DNA of 58,628 bases from an uncultured Pseudomonadota bacterium. Its GTDB lineage: Bacteria > Myxococcota_A > UBA796 > GCA-2862545. The stretch spans positions 1-58,628 of the forward strand of contig CAIOSP010000215.1 of assembly GCA_903861005.1 (NCBI GenBank). The letters are read 5' to 3'. A program made the translations under genes and the position numbers. Below are positions 17,216-25,730 of the stretch, piece after piece. How positions within the stretch are numbered: the stretch's first letter is position 1; each line of letters begins with the position of its first letter. The notes below the pieces were generated by a model. The model made no database searches. It had not been told where the DNA came from and saw nothing but the letters and a program-made list of their open reading frames with translations.

Positions 17216-19072
17216 ATGCGCATCCTCCGGTTTGCTCCGCTACTTTGGGCCTCCATGGCTTGGGCCGCGCCCGCGCCCGCCCCTGTGGCTCCCCCCGTGG
17301 TCGCGCCGCCGCCCGCCCCCGCTGGCATGACCGACACTGAGCGCGCGACGCTGGAGCAGATGCAGGCGGAGCTCAAGGCGCTGCAAGATCAGGTGGCAGC
17401 TCAAGCCGCCGCCCTAGACAAGCAGAAGGCCGACCTGGAGGAGCAGCGCGCGGGCCTGGCCGCCGATCGCAAGGCGGTCGCGGACAACGAGCCGCCGTTC
17501 AAGCTTGAGGTCACCGGCTACTACCGGGTGCGCGGTCACCTGTTCGGCGCGGGCGGCGAGAAGTCCACGCACGGCGGCCTGTTCGCCGACCAGAAGGGCG
17601 CGGCCACCTACATGGACCAGCGCCTGCGCGTGGGGCTGAAGTTCAACTACAAGAACCTCGCGTCGCTCAACGTGGGCGTGCAGGCGCTCGACGGCGTGCT
17701 GTTCGGCGACAACGCCAGCAAGGAGCGCACGTCGCTGTTCGCGACCGACCCGTCCGACACCGGCCTTTCGGGCGCTGAGGTCCCCAACTTCCAGGTGTTC
17801 CGCGCATGGACCGAGGCGCGCCTGCCGATCGGCCAGATCCGCATCGGCCGCATGACGTCGACATGGGGCCTGGGCATCTTGGCCAACGCCGGCGACGGCT
17901 TCGACGACGACTTCGGCGACAACTACTACGGCAACACCTACGATCGCTTCCTGTTCGGCACCAACCCGGTGAGCATCGTCCAGAAGATCACCAAGAAGGA
18001 GGAGACCAAGGAGATCCCGCTGACGCTGGCCGTCGCGGTCGATCGCTTGGTCGAGGATCCGCTGGTCCAGTACTACGGCTACAAGTGCAACCCCGGCGAC
18101 GTGACCGGCGACGAAGCGTACGACGCACGCTGCGACGCCGACGGCAACGGCACGACCGACCTGGACCACTCGTGGACCGAGAACCGCGACCCGTCACAGC
18201 GCGCGGCCAACTGGTGGGCCGACCCGAACGACGACGTGTGGGAGATGGTCTACGCGCTCATCTACCGCGGCTCAAAGATCAAGTACTTCGGCGGCGTGGG
18301 CGACCTCAACGTCGGCACGTACATCATCCAGCGCCTGCAGAAGGAGACCAAGTCCAACGTCGCGATCGCCGACTTCTACCTGGACGGGAAGGTCCACGGC
18401 GTGAGCCTCGGGTTTGAAGGCGTCGGCATCTTCGGCAACACGCACGCGCTCACGCTCCCCAACAGCGGCGAAGACCCGATCGGCAAGAAGGCCCAGATCG
18501 GCGGCTACGTGCTGCGCGTCGGCTACGAGCAGGCCAAGTGGAAGGTGCTGTGGGAGAACGGCTACGCGTCCGGCGATGACGACGTGACCGACGGCAACTT
18601 CACGGGCCGCGCGCTCTCGCCCGACTACAACGTCGGCCTGCTGCTCTACGAGGAGGTGCTCGCCCGGGTGAGCGCCGCCAAGTGGACCGGCGACGCGTCC
18701 GGCCTGCGCAGCCGCGGCGGCGTGTACAACAGCCACTACATCTTCCCGCGCGTCTACGGCATGCCGATCGACAACCTCCAGGTCATCGGCGGGTTCGTGA
18801 TGGGCTTCGTCGACAAGCCTGACGGCGCCGTCATCCGCTGCTCGGACAAGGACGTCGAGCGCGGCCTGAACTGCACGCCCACGCCCGGCACCAAGGGCCC
18901 GCTCGGCTGGGAGGTCGACGCGGCGGTGAAGTACAAGCTCCAGAAGCACGTGTCGTTCTCGCTCGAAGGCGGCTACGCCCACACCGGCAACCGCATCCCA
19001 GTGGAGAACGTCGGCCTGAACCCGAACGGGAACTTCTTCACGCTGCAGACCCGGCTCGCCTGGGAGTTCTGA
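17216..19072 (+). CDS. Outer-membrane beta-barrel protein, porin-like
   Basis: ATG 17216 gives 618 residues with a signal peptide (LRFAPLLWASMAWA), an Ala/Pro stretch, and a coiled coil at about residues 40-85 (EQMQAELKALQDQVAAQAAALDKQ). Such coiled coils in outer-membrane porins can reach toward peptidoglycan. The rest alternates polar and aromatic residues in barrel-like strands (KLEVTGYYRVRGHLF, DQRLRVGLKFNYK, IRIGRMTSTWGLGI, VLRVGYEQAKWKVLWENGY). It ends in TRLAWEF, the terminal Phe recognised by the barrel-assembly machinery. The layout recalls the large OMP families seen in Myxococcota; transported substrate unknown. Confidence 0.8.
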   Translation: MRILRFAPLLWASMAWAAPAPAPVAPPVVAPPPAPAGMTDTERATLEQMQAELKALQDQVAAQAAALDKQKADLEEQRAGLAADRKAVADNEPPFKLEVTGYYRVRGHLFGAGGEKSTHGGLFADQKGAATYMDQRLRVGLKFNYKNLASLNVGVQALDGVLFGDNASKERTSLFATDPSDTGLSGAEVPNFQVFRAWTEARLPIGQIRIGRMTSTWGLGILANAGDGFDDDFGDNYYGNTYDRFLFGTNPVSIVQKITKKEETKEIPLTLAVAVDRLVEDPLVQYYGYKCNPGDVTGDEAYDARCDADGNGTTDLDHSWTENRDPSQRAANWWADPNDDVWEMVYALIYRGSKIKYFGGVGDLNVGTYIIQRLQKETKSNVAIADFYLDGKVHGVSLGFEGVGIFGNTHALTLPNSGEDPIGKKAQIGGYVLRVGYEQAKWKVLWENGYASGDDDVTDGNFTGRALSPDYNVGLLLYEEVLARVSAAKWTGDASGLRSRGGVYNSHYIFPRVYGMPIDNLQVIGGFVMGFVDKPDGAVIRCSDKDVERGLNCTPTPGTKGPLGWEVDAAVKYKLQKHVSFSLEGGYAHTGNRIPVENVGLNPNGNFFTLQTRLAWEF

Positions 19073-19165
19073 GCGACGTCGCTCGCGCCGGCGCCTGAGC
19101 TCGGCGCGCGGGGCTGGAACCCGGAGCCTCGGCAGGTGAAGCTCCCTCCCCGACCGGAGGCGCGT

Positions 19166-19621
19166 TTGACCGACCTGCGGAGAGAGGCTTGGGGCCCGGA
19201 GGGCGACGTGTCGCGCCGCCTCGCGCTGGAGGTGCTGCGCGCGGCGCTGATCGCGCTGCCGGCCGCGCCCACGGCGACGGAAGGCGGCGGCGTGGCGCTG
19301 CTGGTGAAGCGCCACCCGGACGGCACCCGCACCACCCATGACGACGCGACGCTGTCGGTAGAGGACGGCCTCGTGGGCGACGGCTGGTCGCGACGTGCGC
19401 CGCGCGACGTCGAGGCCCAGGTCGAGGTGACGTCCAAGCCGCACAACGGCTGCTCCAAGTACAAGGCGCGGTTCGGCGCGGACGCGCTCGCGCTGGTCCA
19501 AGACCCCGCCACCCGGAGTCAGAACCTGCGCGGCATCCACTGGCGCGTCGTGACGTCCGGAAGGGTGTGGGTCGGTGCGCCGATCGTGGTCTTCAAGAGC
19601 GCGCCGCGCGCGACGGCGTAA
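19166..19621 (+). CDS. MOSC-domain-like protein, internally short
   Basis: TTG 19166 is preferred over ATG 19136 because GGAGG lies 5 bases before it (19156-19160). The 151-residue product has the beginning (GVALLVKRHPDGTR, SVEDGLVGDGWSRR) and end (TSKPHNGCSKYKARFGADAL, RSQNLRGIHWRVVTSGRVWVGAPI) of MOSC domains. Those domains bind molybdenum cofactor and deliver sulfur through a conserved Cys, here in NGCSKYKARFG. The middle portion expected between the two blocks, about 50-60 residues in typical family members, is missing without a frameshift. It may be a compact variant or a decayed gene. Confidence 0.6.
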   Translation: MTDLRREAWGPEGDVSRRLALEVLRAALIALPAAPTATEGGGVALLVKRHPDGTRTTHDDATLSVEDGLVGDGWSRRAPRDVEAQVEVTSKPHNGCSKYKARFGADALALVQDPATRSQNLRGIHWRVVTSGRVWVGAPIVVFKSAPRATA

Positions 19622-19804
19622 GGTTCGCGCTCCATCGACTCGCCCAAGACCCGTCCCTCTTGGCACGCCGCCCTCCAACTTAGGCGTCCACTTGCCGATA
19701 CGTCCATGCCGTACGGCCCGAACGAGCGTGCTAGTCTCCGCGGTGTCCGCCAAGGATGCGCGAGCGGCCACCATGGGCCGGGTTACGATGCGGTTATGTT
19801 GTAG

Positions 19805-19823
19805 TTAAGCTACGTTTTAAGCT
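19805..19823 (+). promoter_or_regulatory. AT-rich upstream element with repeated TTAAGCT
   Basis: An unusually AT-rich island precedes the hybrid kinase gene. It holds two direct copies of TTAAGCT 12 bases apart and, overlapping the first, the inverted repeat GTAG-TTAAG-CTAC. It may be a promoter or operator for the kinase; weakly supported. Confidence 0.3.
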
Positions 19824-19871
19824 GATTTCAAGAGATTCGATCCAGGAATTGAGGTCCACCCTCGGAGCCAC

Positions 19872-21251
19872 ATGACGACCCGTCGCGCAGGCGAACTCGT
19901 GGACGCGCAGCACCCTGCAACGGAGGAGGGGCACGCAGGTCCGCGGGACGGCCAGGCGGCGGACGCGCAAGGGTCGCTCGTGATCGTGCACAACATGATC
20001 CACCATCACCCGTCGATCATGCTCGTCGTCGACCCGGCGGCCGACGCGATCGTGGACGCGAATGAAGCCGCGCTCCGCGTCTACGGGCTGACGCGCGAGG
20101 CGTTGCTGTCCGCGCCGCTCAGCGAGCGCGTGATCGATCCGGGCACGCACCGCACGGCGAGCGGGGCGCAGCGGCAGGTCGTCGTGCAGGTCGGACCCGT
20201 TCCCACGAGCGGACGCGCGCTGGAGCTGTGGGTGGTCACCGACGTGACCGCGCAGCACTTGGCGAACCAGGACGCGAAGCGCGTCGCGTTCCGCCTCCAG
20301 GAAGCGGAGCGCATGGCCAAGCTCGGCACGTGGGACGCCGAGGTGCCCGACGGGCGCGTGAAGCTCTCCGAGGGCCTCTGCGACATCTACGGCCGTGCTC
20401 CCCTCGACGCGGAGAGCGTGACCGGCTGGTTCCTCCAGGTCACCCACCCGGACGACCGCGCGGAGATGGAGTCCTGGAAGGAGGCGATGGACGGCGGGTA
20501 CGGGCCCAGCGCCCACGCGTTCAGGGTGGTCCGGCCAGACGGATCGATCCGACACGTGCGCGGCAACGCCAGCCTCACCTTCGGGCCAGACGGCTCGCCG
20601 GTCCGCGCGCTCGGCGTGGTCCAGGATGTCACGGCCGAGGTCGAGGGCGTCCAGGCGCTTCGCGACCGCGAGGAGCGCCTGCAGCTCGCGGTGGCCGCCG
20701 GTCGTCACGGGCTCTTCGACCTGGACCTGGTCTCCGGCAAGGCGGTCGTGAACGACGAGTACGCGACCATGCTCGGCTACGACCCGCGCACATTCGAAGA
20801 GACCAACCAGGCGTGGCGCGAGCGCATCCACCCCGACGACCTGGCACGTGTCGGCGTGATCCTGGATGACTACGTCTCCGGCCGAACGTCCGAGTACCAC
20901 GCGGAGCTCAGGCAGCGAACCGCGAGCGGCGACTGGCTCTGGATCTTGTCCACCGGAAAGATCGTGGACCTGGCGCCAGGCGGGACGCCCCAGCGCATGC
21001 TGGGCACGCACACGGACATCTCTGAGCTCAAGCAGAACGAGGAGCGCGTCGCCCGCCACGCGGCCCGCGCGCGCGCTCCTGGAGCTGTCTCAGCTTGCGG
21101 TGGACCGAGGCGAGCAGGCGTTCCTGGTGGAGAGCTTGACGATCGCGGAGAGGCTCACCCAGAGCCAGCTCGCGTTCGCGCACTTCGTCAACGACGACCA
21201 GCAGACGCTGGAGCTGACGGCGTGGTCCAAGTTGACGCTCACCGGGTGTGA
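19872..21251 (+). CDS. Hybrid histidine kinase, N-terminal portion (frameshifted gene)
   Basis: Starts at ATG 19872 with GGAG just upstream. It contains three PAS-type sensor domains: about residues 40-130 (IMLVVDPAADAIVDANEAALRVYG), 145-260 (MAKLGTWDAEVPDGRVKLSEGLCDIYG, with PAC motif) and 270-390 (LAVAAGRHGLFDLDLVSGKAVVNDEYATMLGYD). After the linker SELKQNEERVARHAARARA (near 21075) the frame turns into non-homologous sequence and stops at 21251. Meanwhile the second frame continues smoothly with a GAF domain and the kinase core. The true protein therefore most likely spans 19872-23457, broken at a CG-dinucleotide tract. There is no signal peptide or membrane helix, so the sensor is probably cytoplasmic. 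Confidence 0.8.
   Translation: MTTRRAGELVDAQHPATEEGHAGPRDGQAADAQGSLVIVHNMIHHHPSIMLVVDPAADAIVDANEAALRVYGLTREALLSAPLSERVIDPGTHRTASGAQRQVVVQVGPVPTSGRALELWVVTDVTAQHLANQDAKRVAFRLQEAERMAKLGTWDAEVPDGRVKLSEGLCDIYGRAPLDAESVTGWFLQVTHPDDRAEMESWKEAMDGGYGPSAHAFRVVRPDGSIRHVRGNASLTFGPDGSPVRALGVVQDVTAEVEGVQALRDREERLQLAVAAGRHGLFDLDLVSGKAVVNDEYATMLGYDPRTFEETNQAWRERIHPDDLARVGVILDDYVSGRTSEYHAELRQRTASGDWLWILSTGKIVDLAPGGTPQRMLGTHTDISELKQNEERVARHAARARAPGAVSACGGPRRAGVPGGELDDRGEAHPEPARVRALRQRRPADAGADGVVQVDAHRV
21066..21076 (+). repeat. CG-dinucleotide tract at the frameshift point
   Basis: Five CG units plus C form the place where the coding frame of the hybrid kinase shifts. One additional CG unit would restore a single continuous frame. 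Confidence 0.7.
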
Positions 21252-23457
21252 GGCCGTGACCGATAGCCACTACCCCATCGACACCGCCGGGGTGTGGGCC
21301 GACGCCGTCCGTCACCGCGCGCCGGTGGTGATCAACGACTACCCGACGAACCCCACCAACCAAGGCCTGCCGTCAGGCCACGCGCCCCTGGCGCGGGCGG
21401 TGACCGTCCCCGTGCTCCACGACGGCGGCGTGCGGATGGTGCTCGGGGTGGGGAACCGGTCGACGGACTACGAGCCGTTTGACGTCGAGACCCTCCAACT
21501 GTTGAGCGAACGCATCTGGCAGATCGTGGCGCAGCGTCGCTCCATCGCCGCGGTGGCCGAGGGTGCGCGGTTCAACTCGCTCCTGCTTGAGAACCTGGCC
21601 GAAGGCGTGGTCGCCTGCGACGCGGACGGCCGCCTCAGCGTGTTCAACAAGAGCGCGCGCGCGTGGCACGGCGCCCCACACAATCCCCTGCTCTCCCCGG
21701 AGAGCTGGGCCGCCAGCTACGACCTGTACGAGGAGGACGGGGTCACGCCGCTGGACACGGAGCGCATCCCACTGAAGCGCGCGTTCAACGGCGAGGCGGT
21801 GGTCGACGCCGTGATCTGCATCTTGGCGAAGGGGCAGGCACCCAGGCTCGCGCTGTGCAGCGGCGGACCGATCTTCGACGACGCAGGCGCCAAGGTGGGC
21901 GCGCTCATGGTGCTTCACGACGTCACTGAGATCTCCGCCTCTCGCGCGAGGCAGAGCCTACAGAGCGCGGCGCTGGACGCCGCGGCGAACGCGATCATGA
22001 TCACGGATCGGGACGGTCGAATGGAGTGGGCGAACCCAGCGTTCACCGAGTTGACCGGCTTTGACGTGGACGAGGCGCTGGGCCGCAACCCGCGTGAGCT
22101 TCTCCGTTCGGGCACCCATAATCCTAGCTTCTATGCGGAGATGTGGTCGACGATCGCCGACGGGCGCGTGTGGAGCGGTGAGCTCACCAACCAGCGCAAG
22201 GACGGCACGCTCTACCCCGAGGCGATGACCATCACGCCCGTCCGCGACGCGAGCGGCGAGATCAAGCACTTCATCGCGATCAAGCGCGCGCTGACCGCGG
22301 AGCGTGCGCTCCAGGCGCAGCTGATGCAGGCGCAGAAGATGGAGAGCGTCGGGCGACTGGCCGGCGGCATCGCGCATGACTTCAACAACCTGCTCACCGT
22401 CATCAACGGGACGATCGAGCTCAGCCTGTCGGAGATGACGCGCGACGATCCGCTCTACGAAGACCTGGAGGAGGTGCGCATGGCCGCCGGACGCGCCGCC
22501 GCCCTCACCCGCCAGCTGCTCGCGTTCAGCCGCCAGCAGGTCCTCAAGCGCGAGCCGATCCGTCTGGACGTGGTGATCCGCGATCTGTCCAAGATGTTGC
22601 GGCGCCTGATCGGCGAGGACATCGAGCTGGTGACCTGCTTGGAACCCAGCGGGACCGTGCTCGCGGACGCGGGCCAGATCGAGCAGGTGATCGTCAACCT
22701 GGTGGTCAACGCGCGGGACGCCATGCCGACCGGCGGTCGACTGGAGATCGCCACGCACGACGTCTGCTGGCAGGCCGGCGATCCGCTGCGCGATCCGGCG
22801 ATCGCCCCCGGCTGCTACGTCGAGGTCAAGGTCAGCGACAGCGGCTTTGGCATGGACGCGGCCACCCAGGCGCGCCTGTTCGAGCCGTTCTTCACCACCA
22901 AGGAGCTCGGCAAGGGCACGGGCCTTGGCCTCGCCACCGTCTACGGGATCGTCAGCCAGTCCGGCGGACGGATCGTCGCGACCAGCGAGCGGGGCAAGGG
23001 CACGACGTTCCGCATCCTCCTGCCGCTCGCCGACGCGCCCTCCACGACGACCGCCGCCCCCGCGCCCGCGCCCCAGCCCGCGGCGCGCCGTCACACCGTG
23101 ATGATCGTGGACGACGAGGCCGCCTTGCGCGGCCTCACTGAGCGGATGCTTCTGCGTGAGGGCTACGAGGTCCTCGCGGCGCAGAACGGGTTCGAGGCGC
23201 TGCGGATGATGGACCGGGACGACGCACCCCACATCGACCTGCTGCTGACCGACATCATCATGCCGGGGATGAGCGGCGCGGAGCTCGTGGCGAAGCTGCG
23301 CGTTCGGCGCGCCGATCTCCGCGTGCTGTTCATGTCCGGGTACACGGACGACCGGGTGGTCCGCCATGGCGTGGACCCGCGCGACGACCTGCTGAACAAG
23401 CCGTTCACGGTCGCTGAGCTGACGCAGCGCGTGCGCGCCGCGCTTGATCAGAGCTGA
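21073..23457 (+). CDS. Hybrid histidine kinase, C-terminal portion: GAF, two PAS, HisKA, ATPase, receiver
   Basis: This frame lacks its own good start; it continues the upstream PAS-containing frame. Domains in order: GAF (about 21100-21560), PAS (about 21570-21930), PAS (about 21960-22290; AANAIMITDRDGRMEWANPA), HisKA with phospho-accepting His in GGIAHDFNNLL (near 22375), HATPase with N-box VVNARDAMP, G1 DSGFGMD and G2 GKGTGLGLATVYG, and a receiver domain with acidic pocket MIVDDE, phospho-acceptor Asp in LLLTDIIMPGMSG and Lys in LNKPFT. All phosphorelay residues are present. The stop is 3 bases from the convergent TetR gene end. Confidence 0.88.
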   Translation, partial: ALLELSQLAVDRGEQAFLVESLTIAERLTQSQLAFAHFVNDDQQTLELTAWSKLTLTGCEAVTDSHYPIDTAGVWADAVRHRAPVVINDYPTNPTNQGLPSGHAPLARAVTVPVLHDGGVRMVLGVGNRSTDYEPFDVETLQLLSERIWQIVAQRRSIAAVAEGARFNSLLLENLAEGVVACDADGRLSVFNKSARAWHGAPHNPLLSPESWAASYDLYEEDGVTPLDTERIPLKRAFNGEAVVDAVICILAKGQAPRLALCSGGPIFDDAGAKVGALMVLHDVTEISASRARQSLQSAALDAAANAIMITDRDGRMEWANPAFTELTGFDVDEALGRNPRELLRSGTHNPSFYAEMWSTIADGRVWSGELTNQRKDGTLYPEAMTITPVRDASGEIKHFIAIKRALTAERALQAQLMQAQKMESVGRLAGGIAHDFNNLLTVINGTIELSLSEMTRDDPLYEDLEEVRMAAGRAAALTRQLLAFSRQQVLKREPIRLDVVIRDLSKMLRRLIGEDIELVTCLEPSGTVLADAGQIEQVIVNLVVNARDAMPTGGRLEIATHDVCWQAGDPLRDPAIAPGCYVEVKVSDSGFGMDAATQARLFEPFFTTKELGKGTGLGLATVYGIVSQSGGRIVATSERGKGTTFRILLPLADAPSTTTAAPAPAPQPAARRHTVMIVDDEAALRGLTERMLLREGYEVLAAQNGFEALRMMDRDDAPHIDLLLTDIIMPGMSGAELVAKLRVRRADLRVLFMSGYTDDRVVRHGVDPRDDLLNKPFTVAELTQRVRAALDQS

Positions 23458-23460
23458 TCG

Positions 23461-24015
23461 CTAGGCGGCGGCGGCGATCACCGCGCGGACCGCCACCTCG
23501 AACGACGCGTCGACGTCGCTCGCCAGGCCAAAGCCGTCCGCCAGCTCAAGCAGCACGAACCCGTGGATGGCGGCGCGCAGCGCGCGCGTGAGGTGGATCG
23601 CGCGGTCATCGCCGACGTTCAGGCCGCGCACCCGCTCAAGCACACACGCCACCATCTTGGCGCCCTCGGCGAACACACGCGGGTCGCCGCGAACATGGGT
23701 GCGTGACGCGATCAGGTAGACGCCCGGGTGCGCCTTGGCCCACGTACGCCACGCGTGCGCCACCGCCAGCACGGCGCGCCCCGGATCGGGGTCGGCGGTG
23801 GCGTGGAGCGCGTCGGCCATGGCCGCGTAGGCGCGCAGCGTGAGCGCGGAGCGGACCTCGTCCAGATCGGTGATGTGCTTGTACAGCGAGGGCGCGCGCA
23901 CGCCGCACGCCGCCGCGATCTGCGTGATGGTCAGCGCCTCGACGCCCTGCGCGTCCACCAGCTTGGCCGCCGCGTCGATCACACCTTGGGTGGTCAGACC
24001 TACGCCGCGCGCCAT
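23461..24015 (-). CDS. TetR-family transcriptional regulator
   Basis: 184 residues with an N-terminal helix-turn-helix (LTITQIAAACGVRAPSLYKHI, about residues 27-47) and a C-terminal ligand domain of the WHG type (AIHGFVLLELADGFGL). The start overlaps the end of the alpha/beta hydrolase gene by 16 bases, so both are on one transcript. A near-perfect 30-bp palindrome upstream of that transcript is the obvious candidate operator, which would make this regulator autoregulatory and also control the divergent pirin gene. TetR proteins usually repress and release on ligand binding; the ligand is unknown. Confidence 0.92.
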   Translation of the reverse strand: MARGVGLTTQGVIDAAAKLVDAQGVEALTITQIAAACGVRAPSLYKHITDLDEVRSALTLRAYAAMADALHATADPDPGRAVLAVAHAWRTWAKAHPGVYLIASRTHVRGDPRVFAEGAKMVACVLERVRGLNVGDDRAIHLTRALRAAIHGFVLLELADGFGLASDVDASFEVAVRAVIAAAA

Positions 24016-24806
24016 GAGAGCCTCCCCAAGAACGAGAGCGCCGCGTCGGCCGTGGGCTGGGCTCGCTCCAGGTGGGGGTAGTGCCCGACGCCCTCGAACA
24101 CCAGCGTCTCAGCGCGGAGCGCCTCGCCCAGCCACGCCGCCTCGGCGCGCGCGTCGGGGAAGTCGGGGTCGGCTGAGCCCATGATCACCAGGGTCGGCGC
24201 GCGAACCTCAGCCACGCGCGCCGCGCAAGCGTCCTTGGACTCCATGCCATTCTCCAGCCCGGAGCGCATGCGTCCCGGGCGTCCGAGCGAAGCCTTGAGC
24301 GCCGCGGCGTGCGCCGCGTGATCGTCGGGCACGCCGCCCTTGAACAGGCTGCGGTGCGCCACGGTCCACAGCCAGGCGCCCCATGGCCCCGCGAACAGCC
24401 AGCGGGTCAGCGTCTTGGCCCAACCGGGGAAGCCCGGCTGCTCCCGTACCACCGGGCCGAGGAGCACCAAGTCCGCGACCTGATCGGGCGCCTCGGCCGC
24501 CGCCCACACCGCCGACGCGCCGGCCGCGCTGTTGCCGACCAGCACCGCCGGCCCCCCGCCCAGCGCTTCGATCACCGCCAGGAGGTCCGCACCGACCGCG
24601 GCCGGGCCTACGGTGTCGAAGCTGTTGTCGCTGTCGCCGTGGCCGCGCAGGTCCATCACCGCGACGCGGTAGCCCGCGCTCCCCAGCGCCGGCGCCAGCT
24701 TGCGGTACGACATCGCCAGATCGGCCATGCCCGGCGCGCACACTACCAGCGGCCCCTCACCCTGCACCTGCACCGACAGGCTCCCGCCCGGACGTTCGAC
24801 CCGCAT
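24000..24806 (-). CDS. Alpha/beta-fold hydrolase
   Basis: ATG 24806 (MRVERPGG) is preferred over ATG 24830 because GGAGAG precedes it and because the upstream ATG lies inside the palindrome. The 268-residue protein has the oxyanion/strand segment VVCAPGMADLAMSYRKLAPAL, DLRGHGDSD, a nucleophile elbow GNSAAG, the acid in MGSADPDFP and the catalytic His in GVGHYPHLE. Together these give the Ser-Asp-His triad of this superfamily. It most resembles ester or haloalkane-type hydrolases with a small cap; substrate unknown. Overlap with the TetR gene indicates an operon. Confidence 0.9.
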   Translation of the reverse strand: MRVERPGGSLSVQVQGEGPLVVCAPGMADLAMSYRKLAPALGSAGYRVAVMDLRGHGDSDNSFDTVGPAAVGADLLAVIEALGGGPAVLVGNSAAGASAVWAAAEAPDQVADLVLLGPVVREQPGFPGWAKTLTRWLFAGPWGAWLWTVAHRSLFKGGVPDDHAAHAAALKASLGRPGRMRSGLENGMESKDACAARVAEVRAPTLVIMGSADPDFPDARAEAAWLGEALRAETLVFEGVGHYPHLERAQPTADAALSFLGRLSWRAA

Positions 24807-24818
24807 GACGCTCTCCGT

Positions 24819-24848
24819 GGCTAATGTCATTAGCTAATGTGATTAGCC
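24819..24848. promoter_or_regulatory. 30-bp palindromic operator between hydrolase/tetR and pirin genes
   Basis: Two 15-base arms face each other: left GGCTAATGTCATTAG, right CTAATGTGATTAGCC. They match as inverted repeats at 13 of 15 positions, centred on TTAGCTAA. The element is strikingly AT-rich for this genome. It lies 12 bases upstream of the hydrolase start and 77 bases upstream of the pirin start, so one bound dimer (or two) could control both directions. Confidence 0.75.
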
Positions 24849-24925
24849 GAGGCTGTCCACGTGCTGACGATTCAAGACGCACCGGCGTTCCTGGACCGCG
24901 CAAGAGGGAGATCCTGGAGGCGTTC

Positions 24926-25612
24926 ATGCGCGCACTTCACCCCGCGGCCCTGCGCGGCGTGGCCGATCACGGCTGGCTCAAGTCTCGTCACACCTTCTCG
25001 TTCGGATCCTGGCACGACCCCAGGTTCATGGGCTTTGGCGTGCTGCGGGTGATCAACGAGGACGTCGTGTTGCCGGCGATGGGGTTCGGGACGCACCCGC
25101 ACCGCGACATGGAGATCATCAGCTACGTGGTGTCGGGCAAGCTCGGGCACAAGGACTCGACCGGCGGCGGCGGCGTGATCCGCGCGGGCGAGGTGCAGGT
25201 CATGACCGCGGGCACCGGCGTGACCCACAGCGAGATGAACGGCAGCGCGACGGAGCCGGTGCACTTCCTGCAGATCTGGATCCTCCCGGCCAAGGCGGGC
25301 ACCAAGCCCCGCTACGGTCAGGCCGACTTTGGCCAGAAGCCCGGCGTGGTGCGGGTGGTCAGCCCGGATGGCGCCGACGGCTCGCTGGCGATCGGCCAGG
25401 ACGCCACGCTCGATCGGGTGCTGCTCACGGCGGGCGACACGGTCGATCTCAAGACGACGCGGCGTCGCGGCTGGCTGCAGGTGGTGCGCGGTCGCGTGGA
25501 CGCGGGCGGGCTGATCGCGGGCCCGGGCGACGCGGTGGTCACCGTCGACGAGCCGACGTTGCCGGTGTCCGTGCAAGAGGACGTCGAGGCCCTCTGGTTT
25601 GACCTGCCCTGA
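24926..25612 (+). CDS. Pirin-family cupin protein
   Basis: ATG 24926 has GGAGG 5 bases upstream and yields 228 residues. The N-terminal cupin carries the metal-binding set His57, His59 (GTHPHRDME), His101 and Glu103 (VTHSEMN), at practically the same positions as in characterised pirins, which bind iron. Other family blocks are SFGSWHDPRFMGFG and FLQIWILPA. Bacterial pirins have been reported as quercetin dioxygenases or redox-sensitive partners; the role here is open. It is transcribed away from the TetR/hydrolase operon with the palindrome between them. Confidence 0.93.
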   Translation: MRALHPAALRGVADHGWLKSRHTFSFGSWHDPRFMGFGVLRVINEDVVLPAMGFGTHPHRDMEIISYVVSGKLGHKDSTGGGGVIRAGEVQVMTAGTGVTHSEMNGSATEPVHFLQIWILPAKAGTKPRYGQADFGQKPGVVRVVSPDGADGSLAIGQDATLDRVLLTAGDTVDLKTTRRRGWLQVVRGRVDAGGLIAGPGDAVVTVDEPTLPVSVQEDVEALWFDLP

Positions 25613-25730
25613 TCTGCGCGAAAGTGAGGCCTCGCCGGTCCTCGTGCGGCCGCCCAGACAAGCCGTTGCCGGTTGGCCGATCGCAGTCGAACACACCGCG
25701 TGGTAAGCCCGGCTCCCGGAGAGGGCGACC

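Noticed and set aside
19073-19135. GC-rich imperfect hairpin after the porin-like gene
   Set aside because: Arms are short and imperfect and the region is very GC-rich, so pairing by chance is likely.
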